This document shows positions 16,996-25,500 of a stretch of 45,515 nucleotides of DNA, piece after piece. The position numbers were made by a program, and so were the translations under genes. The DNA is from Anaerolineae bacterium (GTDB lineage: Bacteria > Chloroflexota > Anaerolineae > Aggregatilineales > Phototrophicaceae): assembly GCA_019912965.1 (NCBI GenBank), contig JAIOHM010000145.1, positions 1-45,515 on the forward strand, given 5' to 3'. Positions within the stretch are counted from its first letter, which is position 1, and each line of letters begins with the position of its first letter. Below the pieces are notes generated by a model. It saw nothing but the letters and a program-made list of their open reading frames with translations, did no database searches and was not told the DNA's origin.

Positions 16996-17989
16996 ACTCA
17001 AAACAAAACCTGCCCCCACTGCTATTCCCTGGTTGCGTTGGTTACGCACCTTCGGAACACTGATTGGTTTCTTGGTAATGGTCGGCATTTTCTGGTGGCA
17101 GTTACCTGAAACTTTTATGACGGTTCCCAATTGGTTAAATATTACCCAGCAAATCAGCATTTTGGGTGTTGTCGCTTTTACAATGACAATAGTGATGTCG
17201 GTTGGCGATTTTGACCTTAGTGTGGGCGCAATGGCAAGTCTTGTAGGCATCGTTATTGGTACGCTTTTTCAGGCGGAACAATCTATCACCGTCGCCATCC
17301 TATTTGCATTGATTACCGGTGCATTGGGCGGTCTGTTGAATGGCCTCTTGGTATCCTATATTCGCATTTCACCTTTCGTCGCCACACTAAGTACCATGAC
17401 CATCTTCAGTGGCTTGGCGTTCTCAATCAGTGGCGGCAGCACTATCTTTGGCCGTGTGATACCAGAAGCATTTAGCGCATTTGGAAATGAGGGGATTTTT
17501 CTAACCACTGTTGGAACCCGCGAGATCGACTTCCCCTTTCTGACAATTGTCACACTCATTATGCTTGGTGTGATTTGGGTGGTGCTGGAACAAACCGTTT
17601 TTGGCCGTCGACTATATGCGCTGGGTGGCAACATGGAAGCCGCACGACTTAGTGGGGTACGGGTTCGACTAATTCGGCTGTTTGCCTTTGTTCTCAGCGG
17701 TCTGGGAGCTGCGCTAGCCGGAATCATGCTGACTAGTCGCCTTGCTTCCGCCAACCCCAAACAGGGCGATACATTGATGTTGACTGCCATTGCATCTGTT
17801 TTCCTGGGTATGACCATGAGCGAAGAAGGTGAACCCCATGTTCTTGGTACATTTCTTGGAGTGCTCTTTCTAGGTGTGCTTGCAAATGGTATGACACAAC
17901 TTAAGATTGACTCATATATCCAGCAAATTATGACCGGTATTATTATTGTTCTGGCAGTAACCCTGAGCAGTCTTTCAAAGCGTTCTTAA
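16985..17989 (+). CDS. Sugar ABC transporter permease (RbsC type)
   Basis: 334 residues and about 8-10 membrane helices. Family landmarks are VGDFDLSVGAMASL near the middle of the first half and the cytoplasmic coupling motif GRRLYALGGNMEAARLSGV. The start ATG overlaps the ATPase gene by 11 bases and the next gene begins five bases after the stop. Only one permease gene is present, so the channel is presumably a homodimer, as for ribose-type systems. Confidence 0.95.
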   Translation: MITELKTKPAPTAIPWLRWLRTFGTLIGFLVMVGIFWWQLPETFMTVPNWLNITQQISILGVVAFTMTIVMSVGDFDLSVGAMASLVGIVIGTLFQAEQSITVAILFALITGALGGLLNGLLVSYIRISPFVATLSTMTIFSGLAFSISGGSTIFGRVIPEAFSAFGNEGIFLTTVGTREIDFPFLTIVTLIMLGVIWVVLEQTVFGRRLYALGGNMEAARLSGVRVRLIRLFAFVLSGLGAALAGIMLTSRLASANPKQGDTLMLTAIASVFLGMTMSEEGEPHVLGTFLGVLFLGVLANGMTQLKIDSYIQQIMTGIIIVLAVTLSSLSKRS

Positions 17990-17993
17990 ATCT

Positions 17994-18779
17994 ATGGCAA
18001 ATCCTCTTCTAACACGCCTCCAGGCAGTGCGTCAATCAGGTCGTATGGCGCTTTGCGGCTACTTCTTAGCTGGTTACCCTACCCCTGATGTTTTTTTCAG
18101 GATGGTGCGGGCTGCCGCCGCTCTGGATGTAATTGAGTTTGGCATTCCGGCAGACGAACCTATTCTGGATGGGCCCGTAATTGCCAATGCCCACCAACTT
18201 GTTACAAGACAGCATGGTATTCACGCTGAACCAGCACTGGCACTCATTGGGGGCTTACACACTGTACACCAGCCGCGCTTTGTAATGACTTACACGGCTG
18301 TTGGACGTGCATTGGATGGATTCCTAAAACTTTGCGTAGAAAACAATATTCACGGCATGCTTGCGCCAGATATTGATCCAGTAGAAGGCGCTCAGGTTGC
18401 TGCGCAGACCCGTGCACTAGGTTTGGCTTCAATTACACTCTTAGATGCTCGTGCATCAGATGAATCCATCCAGTGGAGCATACAAAATGGAGATTTAATC
18501 TACATCAAAGCCGCCCCAGGTATAACCGGGCAATCAACAGGTACAGAGGATTTATACTTGTTGTTGTCAAAGATAATTAAACGGGTACGCGCCGCAGATT
18601 CATCTATACCAATTGGTGTCGGTGTTGGAATTCAAAAGCCTGAGCAAATCAAAGAACTGGCAATAATGGGTGTGGATATGGCAATTGTCGGCACAAAAAT
18701 TATTGAACACCTTGCCGCGGGTGAACAGGAATTAGTGAACTACATTCAAATGCTTTATAGTGCAACACACCTTAATTAA
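17994..18779 (+). CDS. TrpA-like (tryptophan synthase alpha family) aldolase/lyase in a sugar operon
   Basis: 261 residues, close to TrpA length. The fold signature is clear. IEFGIPADEPILDGP contains Glu48 and Asp59, which align with catalytic Glu49 and Asp60 of Escherichia coli TrpA. The phosphate-binding end shows GVGVGIQKPEQI and AIVGTKIIEHL. TrpA cleaves indole-3-glycerol phosphate by a retro-aldol reaction, but no trpB or other tryptophan gene is nearby. The gene sits five bases after a sugar permease and 12 bases before an FGGY sugar kinase. The inference is a retro-aldol cleavage of a phosphorylated sugar made by that kinase, yielding glyceraldehyde 3-phosphate or a related triose. A moonlighting or displaced TrpA cannot be excluded. 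Confidence 0.88.
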   Translation: MANPLLTRLQAVRQSGRMALCGYFLAGYPTPDVFFRMVRAAAALDVIEFGIPADEPILDGPVIANAHQLVTRQHGIHAEPALALIGGLHTVHQPRFVMTYTAVGRALDGFLKLCVENNIHGMLAPDIDPVEGAQVAAQTRALGLASITLLDARASDESIQWSIQNGDLIYIKAAPGITGQSTGTEDLYLLLSKIIKRVRAADSSIPIGVGVGIQKPEQIKELAIMGVDMAIVGTKIIEHLAAGEQELVNYIQMLYSATHLN

Positions 18780-18791
18780 GGAAATCTACAA

Positions 18792-20273
18792 GTGACTACA
18801 CAAAAAATGTGGCTGGCATTTGACGTCGGCACGACAGGTCTTAAAGCAGCTTTTGTAGATGCAGAAGGCAGAATCATTCGCAGTGCCTATCGTAGCTACC
18901 CAACACACATGGCAGAAAGCGGGGTTATCGAGCAAGATGCGACCGATTGGTGGAAATCCACGATTGAGGCATGTCGAGAATTAGCGGCAGATGACAAACT
19001 AAATCAAGTTGAGGGAATCGCACTTACGGGTCAAATGCAGAACGTAATTCTGATTGATGCTGAAGGCGCTCCTGTAAATCAAGTTATCCTATACAGTGAT
19101 ACACGGGCGCGCGCCGAAGCAGAAGGCATTGTGAGGCGGTTTGGTGTTGAACACCTACGTAGTCTAACAGGCAATGACCAGGATGCAAGTAGTCTACTTG
19201 CCAAGCTTTTATGGCTGAAACTACATCAGCCAAATCAACTTGCCTCGGCTAAACATCTCTTGTTTGGAGCAGCGGATTTCCTTGCTTTCAAAATGACTGG
19301 AGTTGCCGCTGCCGATACCACCACTGCCTCAACTACAGGATTGATGGACATCGGGGAACGGCGAGCACTTGATCGCGAAACTCTGGACGAAATAGGTATT
19401 GGTGAAACGCTGCCATTATTTCCAACAATGTCCTCTGGCGGAACTCAAGTTGGAACACTTACAGAGAAAGCTGCTAACGAACTGGGCCTAAAAACGGGTA
19501 TTCGAGTGTATCTTGGCCCAGGCGATGCCGGGGCAACTACCATTGGCGCAGGCAGTGGTGAGGCGGGCCGCGTCTATGCCTATTTAGGTACAAGTGGCTG
19601 GATCGCTTTCACCTCACCGGGACGTGCCTCACCCGATCAAGGAGCAATCACCCTTGCTCATCCCAAACAGACATATTATATCCAGGTTGCCCCATTGCTC
19701 ACCGCTGGCGGAAATCTCGAATGGGTGCGAAATCTTTTCAACGCTGACGATTACGATCACTTAATCGAACAGTCTATAGAACATCCACCATCAGGATTGC
19801 TCTACCTCCCCTATCTAAATGGCGAACGCTCTCCATTCCGGGATCCTTTAGCGCGAGCAGCTTTTGTTGGGATGAGTGGACGCACCACTAAAGCGGATTT
19901 GTATCGGGCGGTGCTGGAAGGTGTGGTATATGCCTATCGCCATGCCCTAAATGCACTGCTCTTGTTTCCTGCCAATGCAATCACCCTTACAGGCGGCGGA
20001 ACACGTTCACAAAAATGGTGTCAGCTTTTCGCTGATATTACCAATGTTCCCGTAGATGTTGCTGGTGATGCAGAAAACGTGGGAGTGCGTGGCGCTGTAC
20101 TCGCAGCAAGGGTAGCAGCCGGTGAAATCACAACCTTCACTCCCCCCGATCATTTTCCGATCAAAATTTCATTGACACCAAATCAGGAACATCGTCAGCA
20201 TTTTGATCATCAGTACAATTTGTTCCGTGAACTCTACCCGGCGATCAAACCCATTTTCGCGAAGATGAGTTAA
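18792..20273 (+). CDS. FGGY-family carbohydrate kinase, xylulokinase-like
   Basis: 493 residues from a GTG at 18792, with AAGGAA eight bases upstream. ATP-dependent kinases of this family phosphorylate pentuloses, hexuloses or polyols. Seen here are the phosphate-1 motif DVGTTGLKA, the catalytic-base segment LGPGDAGATTIGAG with Asp245, and LTGGGTRSQKWCQLFADI near the adenine site. Xylulokinases usually show GQMHG at the sugar site; here it is GQMQN (residues 80-84), so D-xylulose may not be the substrate. It is the last gene of the transport operon and stops 53 bases from the convergent mevalonate gene, with a hairpin between. Confidence 0.93.
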   Translation: MTTQKMWLAFDVGTTGLKAAFVDAEGRIIRSAYRSYPTHMAESGVIEQDATDWWKSTIEACRELAADDKLNQVEGIALTGQMQNVILIDAEGAPVNQVILYSDTRARAEAEGIVRRFGVEHLRSLTGNDQDASSLLAKLLWLKLHQPNQLASAKHLLFGAADFLAFKMTGVAAADTTTASTTGLMDIGERRALDRETLDEIGIGETLPLFPTMSSGGTQVGTLTEKAANELGLKTGIRVYLGPGDAGATTIGAGSGEAGRVYAYLGTSGWIAFTSPGRASPDQGAITLAHPKQTYYIQVAPLLTAGGNLEWVRNLFNADDYDHLIEQSIEHPPSGLLYLPYLNGERSPFRDPLARAAFVGMSGRTTKADLYRAVLEGVVYAYRHALNALLLFPANAITLTGGGTRSQKWCQLFADITNVPVDVAGDAENVGVRGAVLAARVAAGEITTFTPPDHFPIKISLTPNQEHRQHFDHQYNLFRELYPAIKPIFAKMS

Positions 20274-20284
20274 TCCCTTCAGAA

Positions 20285-20316
20285 GAGGTGCGTGACCATA
20301 TCAAATCACACACCTC
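20285..20316. terminator. Hairpin between convergent genes
   Basis: GAGGTGCGTGA at 20285-20295 pairs with TCACACACCTC at 20306-20316 with one mismatch around a 10-base loop. It lies in the 53-base gap between the stop codons of the FGGY kinase and the minus-strand decarboxylase, where a bidirectional terminator is expected. It lacks a U-tract on either strand, so its strength is uncertain. Confidence 0.6.
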
Positions 20317-20326
20317 AAGATCCCCT

Positions 20327-21340
20327 CTAACCATCTACCAGTCGAGCACCAGGTGCTGGATGATTTTCAGTAATCACCCAATTCAAACGATCATGTTGAG
20401 TAGCCAATCTTCGCACAGCTTCAGCAACCATTGATTTATTACTTTCCAGGCAAATAAGATGTACTGTTGGTCCAGCATCGAGCGTAAAATATACCTCTAG
20501 CCCATCCGCCCGCCATGTTTGCACAGCCATAATCAGTTCAAGTGTATCGGGTAGCCAATAGTAAATCCCTGAATACCAGGATGTATTATCATGATGAGCA
20601 GAAGTCATCATAATGGAATGCATCATCATGGCTTCCGTCTCTAATTCCTGCCCAAAAGTAACAAGATTTCGTTCCAGAATTGCATGGCGCATACGCTCAT
20701 ATTTACTTGGCAGCAGTCCAGCCCGTACATCCCAAAATGGACTATTGAGTGCCAGTTCATGACCTTCACTAGATGAAACCTTTTTCTGTTCTTGCGAAAC
20801 AGCAACTGCAACATCTACAATATCCCAATGGTCAGGGGTCGCCAATTGCCTCGCGAAAGAATCCTCACTCGTTTCACCTGCAATCCATTCAACAAATCCA
20901 TCAGGTATCGAACGACAAGCCGACCCCGACCCTTGTCGCGCCAAAATAGATAACTGTCGCTCATCCAGGTTAAGATTCAGGGCGGCTGCCGCTGCCAGTG
21001 TTAAAGCAGCAAAACCTGATGCAGATGATGCAAAACCTGTACCCGCTGGAAATGAATTCTGAGTTTTTACTCTAGCTCGCGTACTCACCTGCGCCAAGGA
21101 TCGAATACGATCCAGGTGTTTCGAAACACGACGGTCAAATTTTGCTTCCGCCCCCTGCCCTACAACTAATACTTCATCCTCAGCAAGCGCATTATCAAAC
21201 TCAACCGTTGTCTGTGTATAAACCCCGCCCAAATTCATCGAAATGGAATTATTGAGGGGGATATTTAATTTGGAGTCACGCTTTCCCCAATATTTCAAGA
21301 AAGCGAGGTTAGGATGTGCAAGCGCAGTAGCTTTTTGCAT
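20327..21340 (-). CDS. mvaD: Diphosphomevalonate decarboxylase or phosphomevalonate decarboxylase
   Basis: 337 residues, family length. This is a GHMP-fold enzyme of isoprenoid synthesis. It opens with the family-typical HPNLAFLKYWGKRD. The nucleotide loop is GTGFASSASGFAAL, followed by GSGSACRSIPDGFVEW and the catalytic aspartate in TLDAGPTVHL. The classical enzyme converts mevalonate diphosphate to isopentenyl diphosphate. In some Chloroflexota (Roseiflexus) a homologue instead decarboxylates mevalonate monophosphate, with isopentenyl phosphate kinase finishing the route. No phosphomevalonate kinase is seen here, so the choice stays open. It is divergent from mevalonate kinase across 104 bases. 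Confidence 0.93.
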   Translation of the reverse strand: MQKATALAHPNLAFLKYWGKRDSKLNIPLNNSISMNLGGVYTQTTVEFDNALAEDEVLVVGQGAEAKFDRRVSKHLDRIRSLAQVSTRARVKTQNSFPAGTGFASSASGFAALTLAAAAALNLNLDERQLSILARQGSGSACRSIPDGFVEWIAGETSEDSFARQLATPDHWDIVDVAVAVSQEQKKVSSSEGHELALNSPFWDVRAGLLPSKYERMRHAILERNLVTFGQELETEAMMMHSIMMTSAHHDNTSWYSGIYYWLPDTLELIMAVQTWRADGLEVYFTLDAGPTVHLICLESNKSMVAEAVRRLATQHDRLNWVITENHPAPGARLVDG

Positions 21341-21444
21341 AGGTTTTCATCCACCTTTAATCTGTAAGAGTCCTGAACTGTCCAGTAGAATACCACAAGT
21401 ACTGCGCGATACAGCGAACGCCGCATCGCATTTTGGGGAGTTTT

Positions 21445-22416
21445 ATGAGTATTACCGCATCAGCCCCCGGCAAACTAGTCCTTTTCGGCGATCATGCCGC
21501 AGTTTATGGTTACCCCTGCTTAGTCACAGCCGTTGATCTGCGGTTTTATGTAAAAGCCGAGCATTCTGATCAGTCCTATATCCAAATCGAAACCCCTGAA
21601 CTCAGATCACAAGGCACTGTGCGCCATATTCAGCTTACCAATCAGGATGGGGAAAGTCCCAAAGAAACGGCCTTTATGGAAGCGGCAATAAAGGAATTTT
21701 TCAAAAATCGCCAGCTTAAAAACGGCATCAGACTAACCACACATGGCCCACTCGTGACTTTTGGATTAGGAAGTTCATCAGCCATCACTGTTGCAACAAT
21801 TAAGGCGCTTGCAATGTTAATGGATATTGAACTTTCATCAAGGCAAATTTTTGATCTATCTTATGCGGCGGTGCTCAGTGTACAGGGAGCAGGTTCAGGT
21901 GTCGATGTAGCAGCGGCAGTTTATGGAGGAACCGTTTATTATGTCAAAGGAGGAGCACAGCTAGAAATCATAAAAACTCCACCGCTTCCGATTTTGATCG
22001 GCTATAGTGGAGAAAAAGTGCAAACAACCAACTACATCACTCAGGTTAAAATGCTCCAAAAACGCCATATGCTCAAAGTCAATCAAATTTTTAGCATTAT
22101 GGAAGCAATTGTTGAGGATGCTAAAACCACAATAATTGCAGGTGATTGGCAAACACTGGGTGAATTAGCCAACATGCATCAGGGGTTGCTAGATGCATTC
22201 GGCGTTGTAACACCTCAGCTTTTCCTGCCAATTTATGCGGCTCGAATTTCCGGTGCTTGGGGAGCGAAGCTGTCTGGCGCAGGTGGCGGTGACTGCATGT
22301 TTGCTGTGGTTTCCACAAACAAATCACAAGCAATAGCCGACAGTATTCAGCAAGCTGGCGGACAAATAGTTAATCTTCCAGTTGCAGCGCAAGGGGTTCG
22401 TATCGAACCATCGTGA
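21445..22416 (+). CDS. mvaK1: Mevalonate kinase
   Basis: 323 residues from ATG 21445, chosen because GGGGAG sits four bases upstream. It phosphorylates mevalonate at C5 using ATP. The GHMP motifs are all present: SAPGKLVLFGDHAAVYG (Asp where most have Glu in GEH), the ATP loop FGLGSSSAIT, the catalytic-aspartate segment GAGSGVDVAAA, and motif 3, KLSGAGGGDCMF. The protein is somewhat diverged from textbook sequences but the set is complete. It is divergently paired with the decarboxylase, so the two probably share a control region at 21341-21444. Confidence 0.93.
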   Translation: MSITASAPGKLVLFGDHAAVYGYPCLVTAVDLRFYVKAEHSDQSYIQIETPELRSQGTVRHIQLTNQDGESPKETAFMEAAIKEFFKNRQLKNGIRLTTHGPLVTFGLGSSSAITVATIKALAMLMDIELSSRQIFDLSYAAVLSVQGAGSGVDVAAAVYGGTVYYVKGGAQLEIIKTPPLPILIGYSGEKVQTTNYITQVKMLQKRHMLKVNQIFSIMEAIVEDAKTTIIAGDWQTLGELANMHQGLLDAFGVVTPQLFLPIYAARISGAWGAKLSGAGGGDCMFAVVSTNKSQAIADSIQQAGGQIVNLPVAAQGVRIEPS

Positions 22417-22563
22417 TTCTCATACATGCCTCAGTAAGTATTTTGGGATAGCTTTAGGTGTTGTCACTTTGTTTGCGTCCAGTTAGCGGCTGTTATATGC
22501 TAATGCGGGATAGCAAATTGAAATCCAGGCTGAATGCACAGATATAAACAGGGTCATAATTGA

Positions 22564-25500
22564 ATGCGAATTTTCATTAACTTCGTTGCAGATGATAATG
22601 CACACAAACTGCTTAAAGACCTCCAGGATACAGGTCTGGCAATTACTTTGCGTGATCAAGATGTTCGTGATGTAAACTTGATACTCCTCACTCCACAATC
22701 TATCCAAGCGGAGTTATGGGAACATCTCATTCAATCTGATTTGATCAATGTACCCATCAAAATTGCCCCTTGCACGGTGCCTGATAGCTTAGCAGCAGAC
22801 ATTATTGATTTATCAGAGAACTATGATAGCGGCTATCAGCAACTGCTTACCCGCTTACAATCAACTTTGCGAGAGAAGAAACTTAACCCCTACAAAGGAT
22901 TAAATTCTTATACGACTATCGATGGACATTTACTATTTGGGCGCATCGCATTTACCCAACAACTCCTAAATCACATTGCTGAAAATGGTCAGGTTATAGC
23001 CCTAACCGGCACTAGCGGTAGTGGTAAAACCTCTATTGTCAAAAGCGCGTTGATTCCAGCATTGCAGGCGAGTGAGCAAAACTGGATACCTATCTACATT
23101 CGACTAGAAAACAGCCCTATTCAACAACTTGCTCGCCACTTACAGCAATTAGCACCACATACAGACGGGGTATTCAGTCGCCTCGAAACAAACCCGGATT
23201 CGTTGACTCACTTAATTGATGAGATCACATCTTCCGATGAGCGTATTGTGGTCATTTTTGATGCGTTTGAGAATGTTTTTACGCGCTTCTCCTTATCAGA
23301 TCGCATCTATTTTCTGGACATGTTGTACCGGGCAATTTCCAACAATACCAAAGGCGCATTGGTAGTCTTGGTGCTGCGAGATGATTTCCAGAAACGGTTG
23401 CTGGAATACCCCAAATGGGCAGAAATTCTTCAATCGAATCAGTTTAGAGTACCGCAACTCAATGATTCGGAAATTACTGAGATTATTGAAGGGCCAGCAC
23501 GTGTCATCGGACTCGCCTATGAACAAAACCTTCCCCAACGCATTGTAAAAGAGATCAGGCACGGAAACGAGCGAAATCTCCTTCCGCGTCTGTCCTTCAC
23601 CCTAACTAGATTATTCGAAACTGGGGCATTAAATGAGGCCAATTATCAGGCTGTAGGGGGTGTCCGTGAGGCGTTCGAAAAGTATGTTGAGGCTTTTTTT
23701 GAAAGTCTCACATCAATGCGGCAGCTCATTACGCAACGGATTCTCGTTTGGCTCGTTGATATTTTGGACAGCGGCGAGGCAGTCGCACGAACATTACCGC
23801 GAGATCGTTTCGTCTTTACCTGGGCAAAAAAAGAGGAAATCAACGAAGTCATTGATCAACTGATCCAGGCTGAACTACTTTATGAATGGTTGGACATAGA
23901 TACCAACACTGTTTTCATCACACTAACTCATGAAGTTATCCCGTTGACTTGGAAGCGCTATGCTGCTTGGTTAGAAAACGACGCAATTAGTCTGCGTTAT
24001 GCCAGCGCGCTGGAGCGAATGGCCGAAGACTGGATTGCACGCGGCTACACCGACGAAGCGTTAATACGTGGTGTAACCCTCGATGAAGCCAGATTATGGG
24101 TTCAAGACCCAGACCATCTACCTTCTCCACTTCTGCAAGACTATGTTGACATGAGTCTGCAACTAAGAAAATCCATCGAAACCAAACAGGAACATCAAAC
24201 AAAAATCCGACGCCGCGCATTAGCCATAATGGGGGCATTGCTGGGCTTATTTGCCATCATCATCATTGGGGGTGGCGTATTCAGTGTTCAAACCGTCAAT
24301 GATCGCGACCGATTATCAACCCTGCAAGCCAATACAACCAGCCAATATGCTACCGTTATCGCTAACAATGCAACTGTTGAAGCAGACCGCAATTCGATAG
24401 GCACAAGACAGGCTGAAACACAAAACCTGGCGGCTACATTGGATGCAGAATATGCTGCCGCATCCACAGCACAATCAATCGCTCAAGCAGCAGCGGCAGC
24501 AGCAGTAGCTACAGCCGATGCACTACGAAGCGAACAGTCTGACAATGCAACCGCAGTTGCAAAGTCTATAGAACTTCAAGCAACCGCCCAAAGTGCAATT
24601 GACCTCGCAGCAATCATACAGGTACAAGCTCAAGCCACAGCGATAGAGGCGGAGCAGCAATTACGCCGTTATCTTGCCAATAACTTGGTAAAAGATGTTA
24701 ATATGCTACTCAACACAGATCCCCAGCTAGCGCTCAGGCTGGCTGCCGAAGGAGGTGCAATCGCTTTTGCAGAAGGCGGAGACACAACCAATGGACTGGC
24801 TGGAGAGGCACTTCGAAATGCTCTACAGGCCAATGCAAGCCTTAATTTAGGGGATGGAGTCACGAATAGTTGGTTCTTGGGAAACCAATTCGCAGTTATT
24901 GACTTTGCTGATAAAGCGGACGAACTCTGGCACATTAATCCACCACAATTTTTAGCAGCGCTCACTGGCCCAGTGAATCAAATTATTCCAGTTGCAGGGG
25001 GACAAGTATTCGTTGTCGATTATGACGATGACACTCCAGATGAATTATGGCGTACAGAAGATGGGCAACCAGCCCTTCAACTAGAGGGAGAAGTTGCGCC
25101 TGCCTTTGATCCGGCCCAAGATATCAACATTCCAAATCTCGTTCAACTGGATAATACAACCTTCTTTGTGCTAAAGTACGAAAATGACCAACCAAGTGAT
25201 CTGTGGGAAACAGCTACACTCAACCGGATCATCTCCCTCGATGGAGACTATCAAGAGGTTGTTCCGCTGGCAGATGGTTATTTCTTTGTAGCATATACCG
25301 ACCTCGAACTTCAAGGAGATATTCGGGAAACTATATCGGGTCAGATTGTCCAAAAAGCAGATGAAGTTATCACTGAACCATACAACAACAGCATTTTTGT
25401 ACTGCGCAAGGATGGAGAATTTGACGAAATCTGGCGCACCAATCCATTTGCGCGTGTGACAGAAATCATTGGGCGTGCAACCAGTGTCACAGATATTCAA

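Noticed and set aside
17994..18779. Annotation of the TrpA-like gene as tryptophan synthase in a trp operon
   Set aside because: No trpB or other tryptophan gene is present and it is tightly coupled to sugar genes, so only family membership is claimed.
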